Of a stretch of 64,000 nucleotides of DNA, positions 7,619 to 15,834 are shown piece by piece (position 1 is the stretch's first letter; the number at the start of each line of letters is the position of its first letter). A program made the position numbers and the translations under genes. Below the pieces are notes generated by a model. That model was not told the DNA's origin. It searched no databases and was given only the letters and a program-made list of their open reading frames with translations. The DNA comes from VAZQ01 sp035263865 (lineage in GTDB: Bacteria > Pseudomonadota > Alphaproteobacteria > Rhizobiales > Xanthobacteraceae): the NCBI GenBank assembly GCA_035263865.1, contig DATFQX010000204.1, positions 1 to 64,000 on the forward strand. Direction: 5' to 3'.

Positions 7619-8626
7619 ATGAAGATCATCGCGAAATTGGCCGTCGCGACGCTCGCTGTGTTCGGCGCTTCGCAGGCGTCGGCGCAAAAGCTCACCTTCA
7701 CGCTTAACTGGGTCGCAGGCGGCGATCACGCGCCGTACTTCTACGCCCAGAAAATGGGCTTCTACAAACAAGCCGGGCTCGACGTCGATTTCGAGACCGG
7801 GCGCGGCTCGGCGGCCTCGGCACAGAAGGTCGGCGCCGGCCAATCGCAGCTCGGCCTCTCCGACATGGCGGGCGTGCTCCTGTTCCGCGGCAAGGGTCTC
7901 GACCTTGTGGGCGTGATGAACGTCTATGCCAATTCGCCGCAGGGACTTTATTGGCTGAAAAGTTCCGGCATCCGCGACGTCAAGGATCTCGCCGGTAAAA
8001 CGATCGGCAATCCCGCCGGCGACGGCGCGCGCACGATGTGGCCCGCCTTGGCCAAGCGTGTCGGCATCGACCCGAACTCAGTGACCTGGGTCAACATCGA
8101 TGCCAATGCCAAGCTGGGCGCGCTCAAGTCGAGGACGATCGACGCGACCACGTCGTTCTTCAACCTGCACCACGTGTTCGCGCGCGAGCTCGGCAGCGAC
8201 ATGGGCTTTCTCGCCTGGAAGGACGCGGGCGTAAATCCCTACGGCAACTCCATCATCGCCAACGGCGCCTGGCTCAACGCCAACCGGGACAAGGCCGACA
8301 AGTTCGTCAAAGTTACACAGAAGGCCTTCGCCGACTGCGCCAAGACGCCCGAGCCTTGCATCCAGGCGCTAGTCGAGGCGAACGGCGCGCTGCTCCACCA
8401 GAACGAACTCGACAATTGGCACCTCGTGACCATCCTGATGAGCGACGAGACCTCGCGCACGGTGGCGCTCGGCTGGCACGACGACAAGCGCATGGCCGAC
8501 GACTACAAGCTGGTCGATGAATATCTGAAGATGGAAAAGCCCTACGACATCAAGACCGCCTACACCAACGACTTCCTCGACAAAAACGTGAAGATGCCGC
8601 CGATCAACCCGCCGAAGCTTTATTGA
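7619..8626 (+). CDS. ABC transporter substrate-binding protein (NMT1/THI5-like)
   Basis: This 335-residue periplasmic protein starts at ATG 7619, preceded by CGGAG. The signal peptide is MKIIAKLAVATLAVFGASQA with cleavage after SAQA/ASA-Q. The mature start, KLTFTLNWVAGGDHAPYFYA, and GFYKQAGLDVDFETGRGSA are typical of the NMT1/SsuA-like periplasmic fold; LAGKTIGNPAGDG near residue 130 is the second lobe's ligand loop. A longer upstream frame exists, but it lacks a signal peptide. It is divergent from its permease and ATPase genes. NMT1-like proteins bind thiamine precursors, sulfonates, nitrate or other small anions; the ligand here is unknown, and no thiamine riboswitch was seen in the leader. 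Confidence 0.9.
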   Translation: MKIIAKLAVATLAVFGASQASAQKLTFTLNWVAGGDHAPYFYAQKMGFYKQAGLDVDFETGRGSAASAQKVGAGQSQLGLSDMAGVLLFRGKGLDLVGVMNVYANSPQGLYWLKSSGIRDVKDLAGKTIGNPAGDGARTMWPALAKRVGIDPNSVTWVNIDANAKLGALKSRTIDATTSFFNLHHVFARELGSDMGFLAWKDAGVNPYGNSIIANGAWLNANRDKADKFVKVTQKAFADCAKTPEPCIQALVEANGALLHQNELDNWHLVTILMSDETSRTVALGWHDDKRMADDYKLVDEYLKMEKPYDIKTAYTNDFLDKNVKMPPINPPKLY

Positions 8627-8649
8627 GAACTTCTGCGGTCCCCCAATTC

Positions 8650-8732
8650 GTCATGCCCGGACCCGGGCATACATCGACAAAAGGCTTCATTGAGGAGGAT
8701 GGATTGCCGGGTCAAGCCCGGCAATGACGACG
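8650..8732. repeat. REP-like palindromes of the GCCGGGTCAAGCCCGGC type
   Basis: CGTCATGCCCGGACCCGGGC at about 8650-8669 and GATTGCCGGGTCAAGCCCGG with its trailing CAATGACG (8701-8731) are two members of a second palindrome family. They fill the space between convergent genes and could end transcription from both sides. Confidence 0.75.
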
Positions 8733-8745
8733 GCCTCGTGCGCTC

Positions 8746-9618
8746 CTAGCCGAATTCCGGTCCAACCACGGCGAAGGTGCGCGCAGGATCGTTGAAACGC
8801 GCCGATGCCGCGTAAAGCATGCGCGTGAAGGGACGCACCACCGCAAAGCCATGCGCGTCGAGGAAGCGGCGCAGCTCGGTCTTGCTGTCGGCGAGATCAA
8901 TGAACAGCGCACCGTCGATGGCATCGAGCGCGCGCGCGACGAGCGCACGCGCGATCGCGTCGTCCTCGGCGATCAGCGGACCGAGATGCGCGGCGAGCCT
9001 CCCGTCGCGACCGAGCAGAAAACCGACGATTTGATCCGCGCGCATCGCGACGAGATCGGCCGCGGGCAGGCGCCCGCGCAGACCGGCGAGAACGGCGCCG
9101 CGTTCGGCTCCGAAAGCTGCCGCATCATAGGCGCACACGGCCTGCCAATCCGCATCCGTGACCGGCCGTAGAATGACGCCGGTCGGCGCAGGCGCGCTTG
9201 TGGTTTGTAGCTCGCGGCGGATCAGCCGTTGGAATCCCCACGAATCCTCAAAGCCAAGCCGGCGATAGACCTCGCGGCCATCCGGCGTCGCGTCGAGGAC
9301 GGGCACGAGCTTGCCAGCCGAAAGGTCCTGCATCGCTTGCTGCATCAGCCGTGTCGCCAAACCGCGGCGGCGATACTCGGGTGCAACCAGCACCATGCTG
9401 ATCCAGGCGAAGCGGCCGCCATAGGGTAGTGTCGCGGTGGTCGCGACGATGCGACCCTCTTGCGTGGGGATGGCATAGAGGCGGCCGAGCGCGAGGAAGA
9501 TGCGCCAATCGGCGGCAAGCTGATTCCAGCGCGCCTCGCGCACGAGCGCGCCGACATCGTCGAGCTCCGATGGGGTCAGCGACGGTTTGACCGCGAGCCG
9601 TGGCTCAGAAGACGCCAT
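8746..9618 (-). CDS. GNAT-family N-acetyltransferase with tandem acetyltransferase domains
   Basis: The frame runs further upstream, but ATG 9618 (MASSEPRLAVKPSL) is chosen because it overlaps the end of the preceding gene by only 14 bases; 290 residues result. The first GNAT domain is clear: ISMVLVAPEYRRRGLATRLM is the acetyl-CoA loop (Q/R-x-x-G-x-G/A type) and GREVYRRLGFEDSW is motif B. The second half (about residues 150-290) looks like a degenerate second domain with GFLLGRDGRLAAHLGPL. Its overlap with the epimerase gene suggests cotranscription. The acceptor substrate is unknown. Confidence 0.85.
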   Translation of the reverse strand: MASSEPRLAVKPSLTPSELDDVGALVREARWNQLAADWRIFLALGRLYAIPTQEGRIVATTATLPYGGRFAWISMVLVAPEYRRRGLATRLMQQAMQDLSAGKLVPVLDATPDGREVYRRLGFEDSWGFQRLIRRELQTTSAPAPTGVILRPVTDADWQAVCAYDAAAFGAERGAVLAGLRGRLPAADLVAMRADQIVGFLLGRDGRLAAHLGPLIAEDDAIARALVARALDAIDGALFIDLADSKTELRRFLDAHGFAVVRPFTRMLYAASARFNDPARTFAVVGPEFG

Positions 9619-10645
9619 CGCGGACATCATAATGGGTGTCCTTGCCGAGGCTCGGCATGCCGCGCGCGACCCAGTCCGCCGTCCAATCGACGAGCTTCTC
9701 GAGGGGCACACGCGGAGAGCCGAAGAGCCGCCTCGCCTCGGTGGTGTTGACGAGCCAAGCATCGGGCGCTTCGGCGCCGACAAAGTGCGGCTGCTTGCCC
9801 AGCCGTTTGCCGAACGCTTCCGCGAGCCAGCGGATGCTCACGGTTTCCGGTCCGCTCACATTGAGCGGGCTTGTCGGCACGCTGCAATGCCCGAACGCAC
9901 GCAGCACCATGGCATTGGCATCGCCTTGCCAGATCACGTTGACATGGCCCGTCGCAAGATTGATGGGCGTGCCGGCGAGCACGCGCGCGGCTACGTCGTG
10001 GAGGACGCCGTAACGCATGTCGATTGCGTAGTTGAGGCGGATGATGCGGCCGGGCGTGGCGCATTTGCGCGAGAAGTACTGGAACATGGCCTCGCGCGCG
10101 ACGCACGAATTGGCATAGGCGCCAGGCGGCGGTGTCGTCGGCGTCGTTTCGGTCGCGCCGCCATGCTGAACGTTAACGTAAGGGTACACGCAGCCGGTCG
10201 AATAGGCGACGATGCGCGATCCGGCGAAAGCTTCGGCAACGAGCGCCGGGACGAGCGCGTTCATCGCCCAAGTCAAGTCCTCGTGGCCCGAGGAGCCGAA
10301 CTTGCGGCCGGCCATGAACACCACATTGGGAAGCTTCGGCAACGCCTCGACCTGTTTGCGGTCGAGCAGATCGGCCTCGATGCATTCAATGCCCCAGCGG
10401 AGGAGTTTTTCGCGCACCTCCTTCTCACTGAAGCGGGCGACGCCGACCACGCGTTTCTCGGGGACGGCGCGTTTGGCAAGACGGACAAGCGTTGGACCGA
10501 TTTTCCCCGCGACGCCGAGCACTATGATGTCTCCGGGAAGCTGTTGCAGTGCCGTCACCAACGTCGCCGTGGGCGCGGTCATCACCTCCTCGAGGTGCTC
10601 GACGTCGCGCAAGCGATCCGGCAGCCCTTCGGGGGATTGGCTCAC
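9605..10645 (-). CDS. NAD-dependent epimerase/dehydratase family protein
   Basis: This 346-residue Rossmann protein has DIIVLGVAGKIGPTLVRLAK as its glycine-rich NAD loop. GTG 10645 is preferred over the frame's TTG 10657 because GAGGAG lies 4 bases upstream, and MSQSPEGL matches the family start as I recall it. The usual extended-SDR catalytic Y-x-x-x-K is not visible: the corresponding place reads GAYANSCVAREAMF, so the active-site lysine appears shifted or lost. This SDR branch is often found with Gfo/Idh and sugar-isomerase clusters like the one at 2-5.5 kb. It overlaps the GNAT gene. Confidence 0.82.
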   Translation of the reverse strand: MSQSPEGLPDRLRDVEHLEEVMTAPTATLVTALQQLPGDIIVLGVAGKIGPTLVRLAKRAVPEKRVVGVARFSEKEVREKLLRWGIECIEADLLDRKQVEALPKLPNVVFMAGRKFGSSGHEDLTWAMNALVPALVAEAFAGSRIVAYSTGCVYPYVNVQHGGATETTPTTPPPGAYANSCVAREAMFQYFSRKCATPGRIIRLNYAIDMRYGVLHDVAARVLAGTPINLATGHVNVIWQGDANAMVLRAFGHCSVPTSPLNVSGPETVSIRWLAEAFGKRLGKQPHFVGAEAPDAWLVNTTEARRLFGSPRVPLEKLVDWTADWVARGMPSLGKDTHYDVRDGVF

Positions 10646-10784
10646 TCGTCTCCTCAAACGGCAACAGGCATGACCGCCCGCACCAGCCTAACGGCTTGGC
10701 GCTCACGCCAGCAAGGCGGGCGGCGCTGGCAAAACGTGCGGGCGGACGTACAATCGGCCGCAAGCGAGGAAATCGGAGCCGGCG

Positions 10785-11972
10785 ATGAAAGTCTTCATGT
10801 TTCATCTCATGCCCTATGCGTATCTGGACATGAGTTTTTCCGACAAATATCGCTCCGCCTGGGTGGTGTTGCCGAACACTTATTTCGATCCGAAGAAAGG
10901 GCACGAGCTCTACAATCGCTACCTCGACGAGCTTGAGCTCGCCGCCGAGCTCGGTTTCGACGGCATATCGGTCAATGAGCATCACCAGAATGCGTATGGA
11001 TTGATGCCCTCGCCCGTTGTCATGGCCGGCGCGCTCTCACGCCGGACCAAAACCGCCAAGATCGCGATCCTCGGTAATGCCTTCTGCCTCCGCGAGCATC
11101 CGCTCACGCTCGCCGAGGAGCACGCCATGCTCGACTGCATCACGGGTGGGCGGCTGATCAGCGGCATGGTGCGCGGCATCGGCGCCGAGTACTACTCGAT
11201 GGGCGCAAACCCGGCCTTTTCGCACGCGCGCTTCCAGGAGGCGCACGATCTCGTCGTGCAGGCTTGGACACGGCCCGGGCCGTTTGCTTTCGAGGGCAAA
11301 TTTTACCATTTCGAATACGTGAACGTGTGGCCGCGCCCCTACCAGCAGCCGCATCCGCCGATCTGGACGCCTTCGACCGGATCCAGCGAGACGATCGAAT
11401 GGGCGGCGCATCCCTCACGCAAATACGTCTATCTGCAGACCTATAGTCCTATCGCATCGGTCGCGCGGTTTCTCAATTACTATCGCGAGGCGGCGCAGCG
11501 TCTTTACGGCTATACGGCAAGCTCCGAGCAGATCGGCTGGTGTGCGCCGGTTTATGTGTCGGACACGGACGAGAAGGCGCGCGCGGAAGCGGCGCCGCAT
11601 ATCGAGGCGTTATTCAACAAGCTTTTGCGCCAGCCGTTCCAGATGATCTTTCCGCCCGGCTATCTCAGCGCCAAATCGCTCAAGAACATGTTGAGCCACA
11701 AGCGCTCGGTGACGGGCCAGGAGCACACCGTCGACACGCTTATCGAACAGGGCATCATTCTGTGCGGCAGCCCGGATTCCGTTCGCAAGCAACTGGTGGA
11801 GAGCCACCGCCTGCTCGGGTTCCAGAATTTTCTTGGCATGCTGCAGTTCGCGACTTTACCGCGCGATCTGACCGACAAGAACATCCGGATGTTCGCCCGC
11901 GAGGTGCTGCCGGCCCTGCAGACGCTCACCGACCGCGAATACGCCGGGTTGCAAACCCAGGCTGCGGAGTAG
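10785..11972 (+). CDS. LLM-class flavin-dependent oxidoreductase (luciferase-like monooxygenase)
   Basis: This 395-residue barrel protein starts at ATG 10785 with GGAGCC upstream. It matches bacterial luciferase-like flavin monooxygenases: ELAAELGFDGISVNEHHQNA with the characteristic EHH, LAEEHAMLDCITGGRLISGM with the R-G-G/GR-L strand, and GSPDSVRKQLVESHRLLGFQ near the C-terminus. Such enzymes use reduced FMN and O2, supplied by a separate reductase. The substrate is not predictable. It diverges from the epimerase gene. Confidence 0.9.
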   Translation: MKVFMFHLMPYAYLDMSFSDKYRSAWVVLPNTYFDPKKGHELYNRYLDELELAAELGFDGISVNEHHQNAYGLMPSPVVMAGALSRRTKTAKIAILGNAFCLREHPLTLAEEHAMLDCITGGRLISGMVRGIGAEYYSMGANPAFSHARFQEAHDLVVQAWTRPGPFAFEGKFYHFEYVNVWPRPYQQPHPPIWTPSTGSSETIEWAAHPSRKYVYLQTYSPIASVARFLNYYREAAQRLYGYTASSEQIGWCAPVYVSDTDEKARAEAAPHIEALFNKLLRQPFQMIFPPGYLSAKSLKNMLSHKRSVTGQEHTVDTLIEQGIILCGSPDSVRKQLVESHRLLGFQNFLGMLQFATLPRDLTDKNIRMFAREVLPALQTLTDREYAGLQTQAAE

Positions 11973-11981
11973 CGCGCGTTC

Positions 11982-12767
11982 TCAGCGCTGCCAAATCCGG
12001 TAATTGAGCCCGACGCGGACGATGTTCTCCCTGACATTGAAGGAGATCGGGCCGCCGCCGCAGGCCACGTTACAGCTGAAACCGTTGAGGTCGGCGTAAA
12101 GGTATTCCGCTTTCGCCGTCCACGGACCCCAGATCACGACTTCGATGCCGACACCGGCGGTCCAACCGAGGTTGTTGGCGTAATCTGTGCCGAACGGCGC
12201 GCCCGTCGTGTTCGCGGACAGGCGACTGATGGCCGCGCCCGCCGTGACATAAGGCATGACCGTGTCGAAGGCGTACCCGAAGCGCAGGCGCGCCGTGGCC
12301 AGCCAATTGCTCCGCATGTCGCAAGTCGGCGCGCATGATGTCGGCGAAACGCTTCCCTTGACGCCGGACCAAGCGATATCCGTCTCCACGCCCACGACCA
12401 AAGGTTCGCCGGTTTGCAGATTGTACCCGAGCGTTCCGCCCACGAGCCCGCCGGAGAGATTGTAGGTGCCGCTGGTGAGGTCGGGCGCGGAGGTCCAACT
12501 CGGATGGCCCCATGCGCCGCCGCCGTTGATGCCGACATAGGCGCCAGTCCAATTATAAAGTCTGACCGCCGGGAAAGCGGGAGGCGCCGTAAACACGTCG
12601 GGCACGACCGCAGGTTCGTATACGGGGGGCCGATCATAGACCCTGCGAGCAGGGAAAGCCGGCGGCGCGCCGAACGGCCCCGGCGTTACTTGGGCCTCCG
12701 CCGCAACGACCGGTCCTGCAGCGGCGAACGCCAACACTGCGATAACTGCAACTGACAACTTTCTCAT
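11982..12767 (-). CDS. outer membrane beta-barrel protein (Omp25/RopB-like)
   Basis: The frame is longer, but ATG 12767 is chosen because it begins a typical signal peptide, MRKLSVAVIAVLAFAAAG...VAA; the product is 261 residues. After a proline-rich linker it has WTGAYVGINGGGAWG, the usual first strand of the small 8-stranded rhizobial porins. Alternating strands and KAEYLYADLNG follow, and it ends in VRVGLNYRIWQR. Two Cys pairs (SCAPTC and SCNVAC) could form loop disulfides. It belongs in the outer membrane and probably has a structural or surface role. Confidence 0.88.
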   Translation of the reverse strand: MRKLSVAVIAVLAFAAAGPVVAAEAQVTPGPFGAPPAFPARRVYDRPPVYEPAVVPDVFTAPPAFPAVRLYNWTGAYVGINGGGAWGHPSWTSAPDLTSGTYNLSGGLVGGTLGYNLQTGEPLVVGVETDIAWSGVKGSVSPTSCAPTCDMRSNWLATARLRFGYAFDTVMPYVTAGAAISRLSANTTGAPFGTDYANNLGWTAGVGIEVVIWGPWTAKAEYLYADLNGFSCNVACGGGPISFNVRENIVRVGLNYRIWQR

Positions 12768-12823
12768 GATACGCCCCCACTCGCTAACGATCAGATTCGC
12801 CAAGCCCTCATGGTCACGCTGCC

Positions 12824-14368
12824 TTACAAGCCGTTTGGGTCGACCAGCGTGAACGATTGCCCGGTCCCCACATTGAGTACTTTCTCTTTCGGCGGCTCGA
12901 TCCTGTTCCACCAGCCGCCGCCCAGTGCCTGGAACAGCGCCGCCGTGTCGGCCAAGCGCGCCGCCCGCGCCTGCACCACTTGGATCAATGCTTGCAGATA
13001 AGTCGCCTGCGCGGTCAGCAAGAACAGGACGTTGGCGTTGCCAGTCTCCACCTGCTGGCGCGCGAGATCGAAGCTCACCTTGGCGGCACGTTCGAAAGCT
13101 CGCGCCGCGCGCAGCGCGTCGGCGTCGTTTTGCAGCGCGCGCAGCACGTCGGCGACGTTTTGCGCCGCGCCGATCACGGTGGCTTTGTAGGCCCAGGCCG
13201 CCTGGTCGTAGGCGGCCGCGGCCGCGCGCCGGTGATGGAGCAGGGTTCCGCCGTCGAAGAGCGTCTGCGTGGCATTGCCGGCCAACAACCAGAATGCGTT
13301 GGCGGGATTGATCAGGCCGGCGAGCGCGGTATTGATATAGCCGCCGTTCGCGCCGATGGTGAAATTCGGCAGCATGTTCGCTGTCGCCACCCCGATCTCG
13401 GCGCTCGCCGAGTGCAATAGTTCTTCCGCGGCGCGCACGTCCGGACGTTGTTCGACCAGCTGGAGCGGAAGGCTGACAGGCAGATCCGTCGGCAGCTGCA
13501 GATCCGCAAGCCTGAACGTTTCGTGCGGACCCTCGCTGGGAAAAACGCCGGAGAGAGCCGCGAGCAAATCGCGCTGGACCGCGAGCGCCTTGCGCAGCGG
13601 CGGCAGGGTCGCTTCGACTTGCGCGAGCTGGGCCTCCTGTGCCGCGACGTCGCTACGGTTGGCATAGCCGGTGTCTAGCTGCTTGCGCAGGATATCGAGC
13701 ATCTTCCTGTTGAGGCTGATGAGCTCGTTGGTGGCGTCGATTTGTCCGCGCAGCGCCGCCTCGGTGATGGCCGCGACCGCCACGTTCGAGCTCAACGCGA
13801 TATAGGCGGCCTCGACCTGGAAGCGCTCGCTGTCGGACAGCGCCTGCAGCGATTCGACCGCGCGCCGGTTTTGCCCCCAGACGTCAAACGTGTAGGACAC
13901 CATGACTTGGGCGGTGTAGAGATCGAAGGGGTTCTGGGCCGTGTTGAGGACGGGCGTAAGGACTCCAGAGGTGAGCTGCCGGGTCGGATTGAAGTTCGCC
14001 TGCGCGAGGGGGAAGAATTTGCCCTGCTGCGCGTATACCTGCTCCTTGGCGACGCGCAGCGCCGACATGGTGGATTGCAAAGTAGGATTGTTCTGCAGCG
14101 CCCGCTCGATCAACGCGTTGAGCGCGCGCGACCTGAACAGCCGCCACCACTGCTGGGGAATATCCCCGCCCTTGAAGAAACGCTGCGCTTGGCCGGTGGG
14201 CGCGTCGGTCGAGGACGTCCGCGCTGGAAGCGGCTCCGGGGTATAGCGGTCGGCCTCAGGAGCCGCGGGATGCAGGAAATCCGGCCCAACGGCGATGCAG
14301 CTCGACAGCAGTGCAGCCACCGTCAAGGCGGCGGCGACCTCGGAAAAACGCCTCAGCCACAAGCACAT
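12824..14368 (-). CDS. NodT-family outer membrane efflux lipoprotein (TolC-like)
   Basis: ATG 14368 gives 514 residues, starting with a lipoprotein signal; the lipobox LLSSC ends at Cys24. The next residues, AVGPDFLHPAAPEADRYTPE, are the usual NodT/OprM lipoprotein start. Two TolC-type repeats follow, with long helices (STMSALRVAKEQVYAQQGKF; LPLQLVEQRPDVRAAEELLH) and an ALGGGWW motif near the end. It forms the trimeric outer-membrane channel of RND pumps. The matching pump genes (20.7-25.3 kb) are on the other strand, with the four-gene stator-like cassette between, so they are not one transcript. Confidence 0.92.
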   Translation of the reverse strand: MCLWLRRFSEVAAALTVAALLSSCIAVGPDFLHPAAPEADRYTPEPLPARTSSTDAPTGQAQRFFKGGDIPQQWWRLFRSRALNALIERALQNNPTLQSTMSALRVAKEQVYAQQGKFFPLAQANFNPTRQLTSGVLTPVLNTAQNPFDLYTAQVMVSYTFDVWGQNRRAVESLQALSDSERFQVEAAYIALSSNVAVAAITEAALRGQIDATNELISLNRKMLDILRKQLDTGYANRSDVAAQEAQLAQVEATLPPLRKALAVQRDLLAALSGVFPSEGPHETFRLADLQLPTDLPVSLPLQLVEQRPDVRAAEELLHSASAEIGVATANMLPNFTIGANGGYINTALAGLINPANAFWLLAGNATQTLFDGGTLLHHRRAAAAAYDQAAWAYKATVIGAAQNVADVLRALQNDADALRAARAFERAAKVSFDLARQQVETGNANVLFLLTAQATYLQALIQVVQARAARLADTAALFQALGGGWWNRIEPPKEKVLNVGTGQSFTLVDPNGL

Positions 14369-14509
14369 ACGGCGACGCCTTACGGATCGTACGGACCATG
14401 ATGGCTCTTGCCGGGCCTCCTCCGGACCAAGGGCTGCCCGATCATAGTTTCGTTTTGAGGCTTTGCTGTAACGCCCCTGCCACAGTGACAAACAATCAAC
14501 AGCGAAGGA

Positions 14510-14527
14510 ACTGTGATCAATCACAGT
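14510..14527. promoter_or_regulatory. perfect inverted repeat, CRP/FNR-like operator candidate
   Basis: ACTGTGAT-CA-ATCACAGT is a perfect 8-bp inverted repeat containing TGTGA-N4-TCACA, the half-site sequence and 14-bp geometry used by CRP/FNR-superfamily regulators. It lies 142 bp upstream of the NodT start and 293 bp upstream of the TonB-like gene. Just beyond it are a second inverted repeat, CTGCCA-N10-TGGCAG (14540-14561), and a direct repeat CTGCCAAACT at 14540 and 14597. The target gene is not certain. Confidence 0.5.
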
Positions 14528-14819
14528 AGAATTCGAGGCCTGCCAAACTAAATTGTGGCAGTTATAGTCGGGATGAGGCGCGCCCAATATTTATGGCTGC
14601 CAAACTGTCCGCACGTTCAAGCGTTTCGAAATCGATCGAGAGGAAGACGAATATTGGCACGCGGCTGCTCGAGGCGGACGTAAGGCCTCAGCAATAGGCC
14701 ATCTCCTTGCGCGCGAAGAAGACGGTGCCATATGGTGAATGAGTGGAACTTATGAATTTCTTTCGCGCGGCGGGCTCTCTTGAGTTGAGGTTGGTCGCGC
14801 GGGAGCAGGCGCCCAGCCC

Positions 14820-15785
14820 ATGACGGCATTTGCGACCACGAACCAGGCGAATCTGCGGTACTGGACCCTCAGCGCCGGGATCGTGCTGCTTGTGCACGGG
14901 GCTATTGCAACGGCGGTGCTGAGTTGGCGAAACGCGACGGCGCCGGCCTGGCGTCCCGGCCCACTGGTCATCGACCTTGCGCCGATGCCTGCCGCGCCGC
15001 CCGTCGAACAGACCACCCTTCCACCGGCTGTGGCGCCAGTCCCCTCCCTGGCGCAGCCCAACCAGCCGCTCGAGAGGGTCGAACAGAATAACGAGAGGAC
15101 CGCGGCGAGAGGCGAGGAGAAGGCGGGCCAATTCGAAGAGGTTCCGCGGGTCAGCGCGCCCGTAACTTTGGCTCCCCCGGAGGAGCCGCAGACGCGAGCC
15201 TCGACAGGGGGTGCGGCGCCTGCGGGGGCTTCGCCCTACCAGAGTGAGCCCATCGACACTCGAATCGGCGAGCCGTCCCGGCAGCGTTTCAAGAACGCCG
15301 CCAAGGGAAGCGATTGGAAGAAGGCGATCACCCTGTCCAGTCCGTCGAAGAATTTCCCCAGCCGTCTAGCGGCTCGTGGTCCGGTCGCTCCCAGCGATGC
15401 CGCGGCCGGCTTGCCACGAAACTCGATCGGCATGCTCACGCAGGACGGTTCGGGTATCGCCAGCAGTAAGCCGCCAAATGGCGCCGACGGCGTGAAGAAC
15501 GCCGCAGGCATTGCGATCACGAGCAGCGATAACGTGATGGCGAGGAACGCCGGCACGGCAACGAACGCGATTGGTATGAGCGCTCCTCTCCGCGCCAGGG
15601 TGTTGAGGCCGGGTGTGCCCCTGCAAAACAGCATGAGTTTGGTCGCATCGAGCGATAGAACGGCCGGCAATGCCGTCATCAACGGCACGGGGATGGTGCG
15701 TCCAACCTCTGCCACGGCCGCAATCGGCGGGCCCGCAAAGAACGTTGGGGGCATCATCAACGGGACAACGATCCGGCCCAGATAG
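14820..15785 (+). CDS. TonB-like N-terminus with unusual N-x-x-G repeat tail; hypothetical
   Basis: This 321-residue protein begins with one transmembrane helix (about residues 16-36, LSAGIVLLVHGAIATAVLSW), then a proline-rich stretch (PAAPPVEQTTLPPAVAPVPS) as in TonB. The C-terminal TonB fold is missing. Instead, residues about 200-321 repeat a short unit every 20-30 residues: RNSIGM, KNAAGI, TNAIGM, QNSMSL, INGTGM, KNVGGI, INGTTIRP. It probably sits in the inner membrane with its tail in the periplasm. It stands between the efflux lipoprotein gene and the stator-like cassette, convergent with the latter. I do not know a function. Confidence 0.65.
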   Translation: MTAFATTNQANLRYWTLSAGIVLLVHGAIATAVLSWRNATAPAWRPGPLVIDLAPMPAAPPVEQTTLPPAVAPVPSLAQPNQPLERVEQNNERTAARGEEKAGQFEEVPRVSAPVTLAPPEEPQTRASTGGAAPAGASPYQSEPIDTRIGEPSRQRFKNAAKGSDWKKAITLSSPSKNFPSRLAARGPVAPSDAAAGLPRNSIGMLTQDGSGIASSKPPNGADGVKNAAGIAITSSDNVMARNAGTATNAIGMSAPLRARVLRPGVPLQNSMSLVASSDRTAGNAVINGTGMVRPTSATAAIGGPAKNVGGIINGTTIRPR

Positions 15786-15834
15786 CTGCGTGCCGCATGG
15801 CGGCCAGCAACTCGTCGGCGCTTGTGGCGGTCGC

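Noticed and set aside
7145..7843. 232-residue minus-strand frame across the permease/binding-protein gap
   Set aside because: Runs through REP palindromes and the divergent promoter; no family pattern.
9587..10936. 449-residue plus-strand frame over the epimerase
   Set aside because: Arg/His-rich shadow of two real genes; no motif.
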